64,000 nt of DNA from Calliphora vicina (GCF_958450345.1 NC_088783.1:88809895-88873894), one strand, 5' to 3'. Numbered from the stretch's first letter, positions 10,795 to 22,632 are shown. The notes: a model not told the origin generated them from the letters alone. Translations and numbers: made by a program.

Positions 10795-12330
10795 TTTCTG
10801 AAATTCGACAAATAACTAAAGACAAAGGGATTTTCGATCACTGTAGATGAGTGTTCCGATAGCTCCTTCTATAAATATATAAATATTACTGCAAGAAGTT
10901 TTAATTCTAAAAACAAATCTTTAAAAAATTTTAACTTAGGACTTGAACCAATGACAATAAAAGGTACAGAATAAAATATTTGTTATTTAGCTGGCGAAAT
11001 TAAAAGAATCGCAATTAATAATCAAAATATTAACTTAGATTAAAGTAGTGTTGAATGTGATGGAGAATGTGATTTTGAAACGGTCATCGAAAGTGGTATT
11101 GAGGATGACATATATAATGATTACGTTGAAATAGATGAAGGCCATGATCTTAAAATATATGTATATACATAAGTGATGTTATTAACAGCGTAAGTAAGTG
11201 TTGCAAAATATTTAATAAATCCAATGATAAACACAAATATTGCAAACTAACGTTTTGTTGCAAGAAAAGCATGGAGTTCGTCTTATACACGATTTTGAAC
11301 ATCTTTGTCTAACATGGTTATAAACTTTTTGCGTATTTGTAAATGCGTCAATCATGCACTCACAGAAAAAATTATATTTCAATTCAAACATTTATCACAT
11401 ATTGAACTGGTTTCAATTATTTCATAATTGAATCAAGTATTCATGTACTCAAAAACAAAATTTTGAGTTTTGAATTTGATAGTTTTGATATATCATATAT
11501 TGAACTGGTTTCAATTATTTTATAATTGAATAAAGTATTCATGTGCTCAAAAACAAAATTTTCTGATATTTTCTATTGAATTTTGAGTTTTGGATTTGAT
11601 AATTTTGACAATTGAATATACAATTTATGTTATTGGTTGAACTTTAAATACAAAAATTATGGAATAGATAATTTTCGTAATTGAAAACACAAAAAATAAC
11701 AAGAATGTGTTTTCAATTACGAAACTTATCTATTCAATAATTTTTGAATTTAAATTTCAACCAATAACGAAAATTGTATATTCAATTGTCAAAATTATCA
11801 AATTCAAACCCCAAAATTCAATAGAAAATATCAGAAAATTTTGTTTTTGAGCACTTGAATACTTGGTTCAATTATAAAAATAATTGAAACCAGTTCAATA
11901 TATGATATATATTTGAATTAAAACGGTTTAAGAAATAGTTTTTTCTGTGCTGCCTGACTTCAAAATTAGCCACGATCACTGACAATGATATCAAACTTTG
12001 GACAGATTCCCTTTATTGTGTAATTCCCCAAGACCACTTTATTAAGCAAAGATTCGGCAACGTTGATAGAGCTTGATGTATAATACAATTTGTTATAAAT
12101 AATTTAGAAATAGTGAATAATTAATTTAATAATTAATTTAAATCCCGAATTAATGAACGACATAAAAAAGTTCTTAATACGTTTATATTGTATTTGTATT
12201 CAGGATCATGTCCAACTAGCTCAAATTTTTTAAAGCATAACTCCAAAACGGAAACTTAAGGGTTCGCTAGTCAATTGTTTTGTAGATTGTTCGGGAGTTA
12301 ATCTGATCAGAATATTTCTGATGAAAATTT
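10795..12330 (+). pseudogene. hAT-family transposase relic (interrupted by a MITE)
   Basis: Before the MITE one reads KGFSITVDECSDSSFYKYIN, then NLGLEPM, CYLAGEI and SVECDGECDFETVIESGIED, and later debris around HGVRLIHDFEHLC. After it one reads TDNDIKLWTDSLYCVIPQDH near 11975 and FGNVDRA. The order FSITVDE.SD...YINI, a degraded RWNS-like region and an ITDNDWKL-like region is typical of hAT transposases with an RNase-H fold. Stops are frequent. Two of them (after KGTE near 10970, and after NINLD near 11040) also occur in the second copy at 62833-64000, so they predate the spread of this subfamily. Confidence 0.6.
11361..11949. mobile_element. Palindromic MITE (CACAGAAAAAA ends), full-length copy
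   Basis: Starts CACAGAAAAAA and ends TTTTTTCTGTG. The two halves are close to reverse complements over the whole 589 bp, meeting near 11690. The empty site is visible in the second hAT copy near 63420: removing the insert restores the continuous sequence there, with a CT dinucleotide doubled here. Other copies lie at 28063-28163, 42095-42368 and 59245-59493. It has no coding capacity. Confidence 0.85.
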
Positions 12331-12568
12331 AATGATGGACTATGTTTTTGAATGTTTTTTAACATTATCAATACTTTAACGTTTTTTTGTTTTTCTTTAA
12401 CAATAAAATATTAAAAAACCGACATCAAAACTTCATTCTTTATTTTTTTAAAAAATTTAAATTATTCGAATAATTCGATTAATTTTAAACGTGTGATCGA
12501 ATTATTCGAATTATTCGTTTTATTCGAACAAGAGAAAAATCGAATAATTCGATTACCCTACTATCTAT

Positions 12569-12951
12569 CTATATATGTATATACAAGTGAATGTGTGTCT
12601 ATATGACGGCTGACCAGATTTGCTTGAAATTTTTACCGTATTCTCTATATCTGGAAGGATACTTTAGGATACTTTTTGTTTAGAATTTTCAAGTGGGCGT
12701 GGTACCTCCCATACAAAGTTAATTTTAAATATCAAATATTTTGGAATCAAATTTTGCATGAGTAACTCCACCGTTTGTATAAATATTTGAGGCAAAAATG
12801 TAAAAAAAGTAGTAGTCACAGAGGGCGTGGCACCTCCCATACAAACTAAATACTAAAATTCATATCTATCTAAATTCATATCAGAAATGCGCGGACTACA
12901 AACAATATTAAGTAAATGTTAAAATTTGTATATATACATTTGAAAGCCTTA
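12569..12951 (+). mobile_element. Helitron-derived fragment (5' end type)
   Basis: Begins near TCTATCTATATATGTATATA and continues AAGTGAATGTGTGT, the typical start of the short Helitrons in this window, then CTGACCAGATTTGCTTGAAA. It includes two copies of the phrase GGGCGTGG(T/C)ACCTCCCATAC (12693 and 12821). No CTAG-type 3' end is seen before the next element starts at 12952. Confidence 0.5.
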
Positions 12952-13258
12952 TCTATATATATATAAAAGTGAATGTGTGTTTATATGTATATTTATTGGT
13001 TTGAAGTCTATAGACGGCGACCTTTATAACTGGGAATTATAACTTCGGAAATGCCATTTGATTTTATTCGATTGCAGTTTCATATTTGATTAGTATTTGC
13101 AATGATAATTGATAAAGCTCAAGGTCAGTCTTTGCAAGTTTTCGGACTAAATCTAGAAAATCCATGTTTTTCACATGAACAGAAACTAATTTTAGATAGA
13201 ATAAATATATTGTAAATCTTTACGGTACGAGTAGCGAAGCACACCGGGTTTTAGCTAG
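12952..13258 (+). mobile_element. Short non-autonomous Helitron 1
   Basis: Starts TCTATATATATATAAAAG and ends TTTTAGCTAG, flanked by A on the left (12951) and T on the right (13259). This is the A|TC...CTAG|T arrangement expected for Helitrons, which leave no target duplication. Upstream of the end is a hairpin-prone GCGAAGCACACCGGG. The interior (13096-13180) reads IDKAQGQSLQVFGLNLENP and CFSHEQ, the C-terminal helicase motif of the Helitron Rep-helicase, but nothing else of the protein remains. Confidence 0.75.
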
Positions 13259-13664
13259 TATATATATATATATATATATAAAAGTCAATATGTGTTTGTT
13301 TGTATGATTGTTTGCATATTTGTAAAGACAATTGACATATAGTAAGGAAATTAATGAACAATCTAATCGCGACCTTTATAACTGGAAAGTATAAAGGGAC
13401 AGATGTATTGCTGCACGTATTCCGATTGTAACTTCAGAAAGCTCAAGGTCAGTCTTTGCAAGTTTGCGGATTAAATCTAGAAAATTTATGTTTTTCATAT
13501 GAAGAGCTTTCAGTTGCATGTTTGCGAGTGGGTAAACCAACAAACAGATAGGTATATGAAATAAATTATGTACTTTTTATTACATTAGATACTAATTTTA
13601 AATAGACTAAATATATTGTAAAACATTACGGTACGGGTAGCGAAGTACTCCGGGTTTTAGCTAG
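13259..13664 (+). mobile_element. Short non-autonomous Helitron 2, adjacent to the first
   Basis: Ends GCGAAGTACTCCGGG and then TTTTAGCTAG followed by T. The 5' end lies in a TA run directly abutting Helitron 1, followed by AAAAGTCAATATGTGT. The interior (13440-13540) reads KAQGQSLQVCGLNLEN, then CFSYEELSVACLRVGKPTN, a slightly longer Helitron helicase C-terminus than in copy 1, with a stop soon after. The canonical TC start is not clear. Confidence 0.65.
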
Positions 13665-15371
13665 TTTAATATAAAATAATAAATAATTATTACGAGTATT
13701 ATTTATTGTAAATTTCAATATTAATCTCATCCCACCTCGTCTAACAGAATTTTTGTGGAAAATATACGACAAAATTTCTACATAAATGAATTTTACTGCA
13801 AATAACAATATTTTTATATGAATTGTATATTGATTTTGTCATTCCGTTTGTAACACATCGAAATATTCATCTCATCTTTGTCCGTTCATCTGTTTGTCTG
13901 TTGAAAACACGATAGGTGCCAAATGAAAGGAACTAGCTGGAGTAAAATATAATTTGAAAGTAAATATTTAATTTGGCTTAAGTTCATTTATTAAAATTAC
14001 TCTTTAATAATTCAAAGAATATTACTGAAAATTAATTTAATTTTAGACAATTGGCAAATTGGAATGCATTTTCTACCCTGCCAAGATCGTCATCACCGAT
14101 CTTTATTGTCAAGGTCTATTGTAAATATATTTAACTTTCTATTATTAGGAATTAGAATATGGGAAGCCAAGTTCTTATATATTTTCTTTGTAAGACGAAA
14201 TTCTACTTATTTTCTTTTATGATATAAGTATGTTTACAAATTTATTATTACAAATTTATTATATATTATAGTGTGCTTGTTGCTGTAGTCAAGCTTTGGT
14301 TGACATATGTATACACGGGGTTGTCATAGATTCTAATCGTTGTCGGAATCGGTTTTGAAAACGACAAAAAATGTACATTTGAATTATGAAATACTATGTA
14401 TTTTTTTTGTTTAAGCAACAAAAAATTTATTTCTAGATCGAATATAAAATCGATAACTTTCGATCAAAATCAATTCCGAAATTGGTATAGCTGTTTGTTT
14501 GTTGCATCATTTTGATTGTAGTGGATTTGTTTATACACAAAATTTTTGTGAAGTGATACCACGTTAAATAAATATATTTTTATTAAATTTATTTTATTTA
14601 CTGTCAAAGTTAACGGCAGCCACAATATAGCTAATAGAGAGACTAAAAAATTGGTTGTCAAAATGTTTCTTTATACATATGTATACATATTTACTGAATA
14701 TCTTTAACATACATGTACGAAATATTTCGCCATTTACATAAATACAAACTGTCACACAAATCGATTTGGAATTGTAAAATTGTGATTATTTTTCATACTA
14801 ATATTTGTTTAACTCACACAATTCTATTTTTTCTGCATTTGCGAAATCCATTTTTATAAGCGCCTAAACTAAAGCAAACCAAGCATCTTTCTTGCATATC
14901 GTCACCTAAAATGCAAAACAATGTACATAATAACAGTAGATAATAAAATAATAATTATTTGGAAAAAACGAAATTTTAATACTGAATGTATTACATTCGT
15001 ATTATTAAATACGAGAAATGAATTTAAATTCGGAAATATTTCACCCCAAACAAAAACCCATACAAAACCATAAAATTGAGTCAGTGACACCCTATGATCG
15101 AAGATTATGTAGTTGGAGAAGATTCCAGAAAAAGAAGATCCCAAGTCCGATTATATCACATCGCATATCATTTATTGTTCATGGCTTGACAAGAGCTACA
15201 TTTGTCCCTTTAATATTTTTCTATACTCCAATAAATTCAAAATTCATTAAATGTAATGCATTAAATCTCATTAAAAATTTGACAGAATAATGCTTATTTA
15301 TTTTTATTATCCTGGAAAGTTGTGATTCCTATGCTGTCATAAAAACACCGTTTTTATTTTTTTTTTAGTTT
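13665..15371. other. Unclassified A+T-rich DNA
   Basis: No gene is seen. 13834-13920 has TTTGTCATTCCGTTTGTAA followed by GTCCGTTCATCTGTTTGTCTG, reminiscent of the 5' region and microsatellite core of the Helentron-like family at 24781, so it is probably a decayed copy. 15281-15330 resembles 22265-22325. Confidence 0.4.
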
Positions 15372-15671
15372 CTTGTAAAACATATTTCTAATGATATTAC
15401 ATTTTATTATTATCTGTACGTTAGCATTACAAAAAATAATTTTGTTTTGGAAAATGTAAACTTTCATTTGCTTTTTCCGATTTTCATCCCATTCCGATTC
15501 AAAAAGTTCGATTTTGTATCACTTGTAAAACATATTTCTAATGATATTACATTTTATTATTATCTGTACGTTAGCATTACAAAAAATAATTTTGTTTTGG
15601 AAAATGTAAACTTTCATTTGCTTTTTCCGATTTTCATCCCATTCCGATTCAAAAAGTTCGATTTTGTATCA
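15372..15671 (+). repeat. 150-bp perfect or near-perfect tandem duplication
   Basis: The segment starting CTTGTAAAACATATTTCTAA at 15372 is repeated from 15522 with no difference I can see. Part of the unit, in inverse orientation, matches 22115-22200 (AATCGAACTTTTCGAATCGG and neighbours), so the unit comes from a dispersed repeat that duplicated recently here. Confidence 0.85.
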
Positions 15672-17019
15672 TAGTAAGTTAAGAAAAAATATTTTCGATT
15701 ATTCTGTGTGAATTTAACCAATAAAATCCATAAAAAGACTCAGAAATGTCTTTCATGGACAATTAATACCAAATTTGGAAAAAAGTTTTTGAAAATCTTA
15801 AAATATACTTTTAGTCCACCAAAGCCAGGAGCTCGAAGAAACATTGTGTGGTTTAGTATTAGAAATGTTAGGGTCACCCTAATTTACATACATACATAGA
15901 TGGAGCCTTGCATCAAGTAGGAATTATGTTCTTTACAATTGTCATATTTACTATTTATTTCTTAGAGATATAAAGAATTTATGCAAACATTCGCTATACA
16001 AGTACGTACGTACATAATAAACCAAGCAGACCCAAAATCCTCTTGTTCAAATGATCCCTACAAATAATATAAATTTATTACATCAGCTTCATATAACATA
16101 TGTATGTATATTTATGTACATTTATGTGTATTTGCAGATATTTATATGAATTAATACTTTCTATTACCAGTATATCACTTTTTATTTAGAGATAACGGAA
16201 TTTTTGGTTATTTTAAGGCATGACTAAAGTGTGCCTAAAATATGTATTAAAAAATATGCACTTATATTTTTGTGCAGAAACATAAAATAATTACCTATTG
16301 ATTGCTCAATGTCCAACAAATACACAACTGTGTTCGCTGCAGTTAGGACTTTTTAAATTAAACCAGGAATTAAATAGTTAAAGTTTTAAAATTATAATTG
16401 TTCTTCTGAGAAAACAATGGATATATTAATTATAATATCTTATTATGAATACTGGTTTAAAGCCATACTCTTTAGAGCATCTGTCTTGCGACTACTTGCC
16501 TTTTAAAATCGTCAATATTTTGATCCTGCTGTAAAGTGACATCCAACCTTAATTTTCAGCTCTTAGCAGAGATGAATGCAGTTCAGCAAGTAGTAAATTG
16601 TGTAAGGACTTGGCTGACTCCATTCGTACATTTTTTAATTTCTGACAAATACGTGAAAATATAGTAACTTGATGAATGCACATTTGATTTCATCAAAATT
16701 ACCTTCACGTATATGAGTTATACTAGCAGTAAGAAAATAAATATATATAGTAATTAGTAAGCAATGAAACAAACCGCAACGCTTTATTTTTGCATATTTA
16801 TTTTTCTTCTCATTACATTTCTCAAGTTCTCTTACGAAAACGTCACAGTGGTTTAGAAATGTTTTTCTGGAAATAATTTGATGTTTCGGGAACTATTAGA
16901 GATATCGTAACGAGAGCTGAGGTGTTTCTGACTTGATCTGCAGTTGTTCAGCTTCGTAGGCGAAGTGGGGGCCAGTGGGTCTCGCATTTTGTAATTTTAT
17001 ATTACATCTTTTATTTTAA
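15672..17019. other. No recognisable feature
   Basis: A+T-rich DNA with TATG/CATA stretches near 15890 and 16100. Parts of 16470-16980 have less biased composition but no open frame or motif that I can identify. Confidence 0.5.
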
Positions 17020-17180
17020 GTGATATTTACTCAGGTTTATTTATTTATTTTTTTATTTTTGCTCGATCTTTTTTTAAGTATGGCAATTCTAAATAAAATA
17101 AAAAGTTATACGCATCCAAAGTTGGAACATGTAAAGAGGGCCGTAGTTTTTTCCCTTAATTTTTTCTTTTATAAAAAAAT
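17020..17180 (+). repeat. Partial copy of the foldback-arm repeat
   Basis: GGTTTATTTATTTATTTTTT, GCTCGATCTTTTTTT and GCATCCAAAGTTGGAACATG occur in the same order as in the left arm of the element at 51818-54047 (52390-52560), with an internal deletion. Confidence 0.65.
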
Positions 17181-18445
17181 TGTCCTCAGGATTTTATATA
17201 AATGTATGATCCAGAAAGAGAACTTATTGCAAAAGCGTGTAAGTAAAATTTGGCTCACTTAAGCAAAAATAATCCACCTCTCCAAACTTGGCCAATTTTT
17301 AAAAAAAAATTTGTTTTAAGTAAAAAATTAAAAGTTGTTTGCGACATATTTGCCGAGATTTTCTTTTCTCTGAGTGTTTGCGGCACAATCAAATTTTAAC
17401 GCGTTATAATAAAAAAAATTATTAATTTCGCGATAAAAATATTTCATCTAGGAAAAAATACACTTTCCAACTAGATTTACTACAAAAAAACTTTCTAATA
17501 TATTCATATCCCATTTTTATAAACATACATAAGTTATAAAATTTTCATGTAAATCAAAATCAAAAATCTTAACGGTAGGTAAAAATCACAACCTTATTTT
17601 TTTGACATAAAATCAAGATTTAATTTGCTGGACACCTGGAAGATACTCACATGCTTTTATTTTTCATAGTATTTTCACAATCTCAATACAGACCAATTTA
17701 AAACGGGTTGATTGGGGTGAATAATTAAGGACACTATGTGTACAGTGTACATATACGAATACATACTTCATTGTTCGCATCTACATACATATGTATTTAA
17801 GGATGCAAGTTTTTTTCTTTTCATATGTACGAGTGTGTTGTATTACAATAAACAGAAATAACAACAACAACAACAACAACAAAATAAGTATCACTGTATA
17901 GAGAGCAAAGTTTATTTTCAATGTATTCTCGTAGTGGTGAGTAAGAATAAAAGCCACCTTGATTGACACTTTGACATGACTGTGATGGTAAAGAAAATTG
18001 AATTGTATTTTCTGCACTAAATTTAACACTACAGCACAGTTTGATAGAAATTCATATTTAAAATAATAAAATACATTATTAATCGGAAGCTATTCATTTT
18101 GAACACAGCATTTAAATAATATTCATGGTCAATGAATGAATGTTATTTTTAAATGCTTTATAAAATCAAAAACAACGAATTGTTAGGTTGCTTGCCGAAA
18201 TCCTGCTGATCAATTGTTTTAACCCAGACAAATACTAAATTGATATGACATTTATGTGAAATTAGTGTGGCACCATAACTCATGAAATAAATAAATATAC
18301 AATACATATGTATATGGAATGGTTGGAGAGCGAAATGTAAATGAAAAAAAAAAACTGAATATACATATATTATTATAAATTCAAATGCGCATACGAATAA
18401 TTGTAACGTCACAAAATATTTATAATAATAATTGTTGATATAACA
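17181..18445. other. No recognisable feature
   Basis: A+T-rich DNA with a short AAC run at about 17862-17882. No coding or structural signal that I can support. Confidence 0.5.
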
Positions 18446-19094
18446 CAAACTAACCCCTTGTGGACCAAGGCTTTAAATCGTTGAAAAAGTTTTATTTTTT
18501 TATGAAATATATGTAAATAAGGACTTCAGGAAGTTATTTACAAAATTTTATCTTTGTGGAGGTCTTACAAGGTAGCGAAAGGAACCTGCAAGGATCCGAA
18601 AGGGGCCTGGTATGGTTGGGCCTGCATCAGTCAAAAGATAAAAAAACTACTAGTTTTGTAACTTATAACATTTTCATGGTATTTTACGAAAAATTATTTT
18701 TTATGATTATAACATACAGTGAATGTCACTTAAATCGTACACCATCGTAGTCAAATTTTATTCATTAGTTTTAGAAAGTTGATGTTTTGGAAATATTTTA
18801 AAATGCTATTTTTATATTGTGTGTGCTATTACCTATCAGAAAATTGGGTATAATTTTAATTGCCCTTATCCACAAATAAAAAAATTGGGTAAGACTGTCA
18901 GTGCCCAGAATATCAACGCTTCATTTAACATCGTAAAAGCACTAAAAAATTGCAAATGATACCCTACAAAGTATTAGGATTATTTAATATTAACGATTTT
19001 GAGTGACACTCACTGTAAATAAACACCACAATGAGAACATGAAATAATTCACCGTTATTCTGGGTAAGCGAGTTTGCCAATAGGCAAAAACAAT
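18446..19094 (+). repeat. Dispersed repeat, copy 1 (carries a nested MITE)
   Basis: From TAACCCCTTGTGGACCAAG to GTTTGCCAATAGGCAAAAA it matches 37945-38325 in inverse orientation, apart from the MITE at 18717-19015, which that copy lacks. The second copy is preceded by TTAA next to CCCCTTGTGG, hinting at a TTAA-targeting element, but no matching far end was found. The 64-codon open frame at 18556 is not conserved. Confidence 0.75.
18717..19015. mobile_element. TA-flanked Tc1/mariner-type MITE with visible empty site
   Basis: The ends are CAGTGAATGTCACTTAAATC and, reading the complement of the right end, CAGTGAGTGTCACTCAAAAT. TA lies on both sides (18715-18716 and 19016-19017). The sister repeat has a single TA at about 38014 where this copy has TA-insert-TA. 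Length 299 bp, no coding capacity. Confidence 0.88.
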
Positions 19095-21489
19095 GGCCCA
19101 TAATCATAGTCAAACACTAAAGTCGGTTCTTTTTAGAAACAACTTTAAAATAAAAACCTGGTTTTTATTATTTAGCAACTATAGTCATTATTAAAGTGTG
19201 TTTTCATACAATATACAAAAATATATAGACAAGTGGCACCTATAACTTTCTTTGGATACAGTATTAGATTATTTTGATCGAGTTTTGTAAGATAACTAAC
19301 GAAAACAAATTATGAAAAACTGATTTTCCTGGATTCCTGCATGTCATCGCTAAATTACTAATCGGCGGTACAACTTCTCGAGGATTATATAGAGTAACAA
19401 AAGCGGGCAAGTTATCGGAAGATATTTTTCATGGATTAGTAATCCAATAAGTAGGTTGTCCACTCGAAATCAATTTCAATATTTTACTTATATTGGAAGT
19501 AAATTTGAAAAATGCTAAACGAAAATGTTTAACAATCAATTCAGTACAATATGAGAGAGAAATAAATGAACACATACCACATAAATATGTACATATGTAT
19601 GTTTGTATGAAGTAATTACGAAACAATTTTCATTGAAAATCGTTAAACGTTTTCATCCCTCTTAAACAATTTTAAACGTGTGCTAAATAAAATTCGCATT
19701 ATTTTTGGGTGGTTTTCTATGAAAAATTGCAAAATAATTGAGACATTTTGTTGACAGTCATTAACCACTATTTTGACCTCCTGTATGCAAGTTCAATGGT
19801 TTGTAAACGAAGCAATTACTAAAAGAAAAAAATGGAATCATCCACAAAGTGTTTGGCATTGAATTGTCGAAACATAAATTTTACCTCAGCCCATGTTGCT
19901 GACAGTTTAATTCCTTTAAGAAAACCCAAGTCTATGAATTCATTCAGTCATTTATGTTCTCTCGAACATAAGTAAAGTAGTGCATGCTATGTATAGATGT
20001 GCGTTTCTTGACCAATGGTCAAAAGTCATCGGCAGTGAAGGAAAGGTTGACATTAACGACGCCATTTTTGAAAATGTGTGAGTGTGCGTTAATGTTTGAC
20101 GTAATAAATAGAAAAGGTCAGTCGGCGTCATTATCACGCTTGTCCCTCTACGTTTCGAAAAGATTCAGTACGATCGCCAGCTGCGTGTATGTTGAAAAAA
20201 AGTTCGTTCGTTCGTCCGTCAAGTTTTTATTTTGCAAACAAGGGATGAATAAATGGATGTTGGTCATTTGCTTTAACTATTCATTAAATTATATGTAAAT
20301 TAAGTCGAAGTGATTTTTTATTTGGACACCTTTTTAATACTCGTACTCGTGACAAGCCGAATACGACGCGACGTATGTATATGCATAAGTAAAAGGCAAG
20401 AGAACTAACGGGGTGCGGTGGGGTGAAGGTCTACGATGCGAACCATAACCATTGGTCAAAGAGATTAAAAAAATATCTCATAATGAATGCGACAACAATG
20501 ATGGGTGTGATTTTAATGGGAAAAAGCATGAGGAAAATTTTAAAATAAAACATCCCATAAATCATCAGTTTTATTGCGTTCCACTGTACTGAACAGTATT
20601 TGGTCAAAACGAGCAATTTGTATAGACAGTTGAGGGAAAACATGGGATGGGCACGTGGTTAAACATGTTAGGTCAATTGAAAATATTTAATTTTATGCTT
20701 ATAATTGAAAATGTTTTATGTACTTTTGGGATTTTGGGACGTACATAGTTTGTAGAAAGAAATATTACACTCGTACTTCTTAGTAGTTGCGTTTGTTTTG
20801 TATGGAGGCATATACAGCCATAAGTACTTATCCAATTTATTTTTGACCTTTGTTTGAATTTACATATGTATTTATATGGACAGTTAAACCTGTTTGTACC
20901 CACATACATATTTAGTATGTTATCCATCCTAATTCAGTGAAATTCATAGATGTCTCTAAAGCGAACTTCAAATACAAATCCGAAGGCATTTAAATATTTT
21001 TTGTTTATTTTTTAGAAAAATATGCATATTTACATAAAAAATATCATTGAAAAACTTTTATTTAAATAGAATTCATCGTAGAATTTGTTCAGAACAGAAT
21101 TCAATCAACTTTTGAATGATTAAATTTTTCTAATACAAATTGAATTAAAATGTTTTTTCTTCATTCAGTTTTGTTTTTGTTTTGCATTTGATCATTTACA
21201 AAATGCATTGAAAATAATGGACTTAAGCCTTTTTCGAATAGATATTAATTGAAATCATTCAATACATTTTTAAAGCCATTTAGTAGTGGATTTGAATTAA
21301 AAAAAAATTAGAATGATTCAATGAATGAAACACAACAAACATTTGTTTAAACTTTCATAATATATTAGTACATTATTACAATATGACATAATAGCAGACC
21401 GTTTGAATCCCATAAATATTTTATTCTATAGTAACAAATGAACTCCAAATATTCTAATCAGTTTTTTGTTTGTTTTTTAAAAGATGTGA
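19095..21489. other. Mostly featureless; less A+T-rich island at 19990-20300
   Basis: No gene is seen. The 19990-20300 interval has more CpG and a balanced composition, with TCAGTACGATCGCCAG at 20165 followed by TTCGTTCGTTCGTCCG. This superficially resembles a fly initiator and 5' UTR. The 104-codon frame across it shows no domain I recognise. 21060-21350 is rich in GAATTGAAT/ATTCAATT motifs like the hAT-type ends at 40850. Confidence 0.35.
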
Positions 21490-21840
21490 TGCTGTTATTA
21501 AAAATAATGGATATGGGCAATTCCATTATGTCGCACGGGACCGTCGTACACATTTAAAGTGAAAAAAGATTTTGGGCAAGTTTTCATTATCAAGATAATT
21601 GCAAAAAACCGAGACATTCGCACGGGACAAATACAGAAGTCAATTTCGCTGCCAACCATTCGAACGCCAATTTCAGCGAAACCAGAGACAATATGTGACT
21701 AATTTCAGAATGTTGTGCATTGATGTCGCTTAAAAATGGTTTTGATTTTACGCAAAAATTAGTTATACTTTTTTTTTATCTAATTTTAATCACAGTTGCA
21801 AGGGACATGTCGCACGGGACATTTTTTCCATCATGATATT
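21490..21840. repeat. CGCACGGGAC-containing dispersed repeat, copy 1
   Basis: GTCGCACGGGAC or GCACGGGACA occurs at about 21531, 21617 and 21806. A related inverted segment with the same motif and GGAAATGCCCATATG lies at 26880-27400. The class is unknown. Confidence 0.5.
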
Positions 21841-22484
21841 TATGTAGTTTCTGTTGCTTTTTTTACGAAATAATATACAGTGACCGACAAAAGTCTACAT
21901 ACGACCATTAGTTTCGTAAATCGCGGACTTCTAAACCATAATAAGTAAAAGTAATGATGCATTTTTATTTCAAATGCATTTTTAGTAACATAACAAAAAA
22001 ATTTCGCTAAATTTATAATTAATTTAACTTTTATTCACAAAAAATTAAAAAAATATGCTAACAAAAGTCTACATACGATCTGTACACTAAATAAACATTT
22101 TTCAGCGAGTACAAATTACACTGTAACACAAAATCGAACTTTTCGAATCGGAATGGAATGAAACCAAAAGCAAATGAAAGCTTACGTTTTCCATAACAAA
22201 ACCCTCAAGGCTTTTTTTACACGCATTTGAAGTTAGTGATTTTGGAACGCTGGCTAACAAGAAAAAATCATTAAAAATTTGATAAAACAATGCCTATTTA
22301 ATTTTATTATCCCGGAAAGTTGTAATATCTTACTATTATTGGGGTCGGAGAATCCATTTTTGATATTTGTTTTTACATAAAACTCACGCTAGAGGGCGCT
22401 GCACAGTGATGTAGAAAAATAAAGAGGGAAATAAATCTGTAATTTCTAAACGGGATTTTTTAGTTGTTTGTCTATATTATCCAT

Positions 22485-22632
22485 AATAGGGGTGGGGAGA
22501 TCGAAACCCTTTCACAAAATAATTAAGAACATATTGGGCCATCTAAAATGGATTACTAGATTTTAATACCGACTATGCGATTTGAGAATTTTTGACATCT
22601 ATTTGAATTTTACATAAAAAATAGACGTATTT
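22485..22632 (-). repeat. Dispersed repeat shared with 47740-47880
   Basis: AATTAAGAACATATTGGGCC and ATCTAAAATGGATTACTA read as the complement of phrases at 47810-47850, and TTACATAAAAAATAGAC of the text at 47745. Class unknown. Confidence 0.55.

Larger units (their letters stand above)
10546..12560 (+). mobile_element. hAT-like relic, 2 kb, TAGGGT ends
   Basis: The termini are TAGGGTATTC and GATTACCCTA. The octamer CTATCTAT sits on both sides (10538-10545 and 12561-12568), although it lies in a CTAT microsatellite, so the duplication is suggestive rather than proof. Both subterminal regions are rich in CGAATAATTCGA palindromes. A second copy in inverse orientation starts at 62833 and runs off the window. 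The interior carries hAT transposase debris and a nested 589-bp palindromic MITE. Confidence 0.7.

Noticed and set aside
10538..12568. Certain 8-bp duplication for the TAGGGT hAT element
   Set aside because: CTATCTAT lies in a CTAT microsatellite, so the match could be chance. It is listed as suggestive only.
15372..15671. A pair of LTRs
   Set aside because: The two units are directly adjacent with no internal region, and lack TG...CA ends. Simple tandem duplication.
19984..20298. 104-codon ORF as a host gene
   Set aside because: No recognisable domain, ordinary start context, overlapping minus frame. Kept only as a compositional island.
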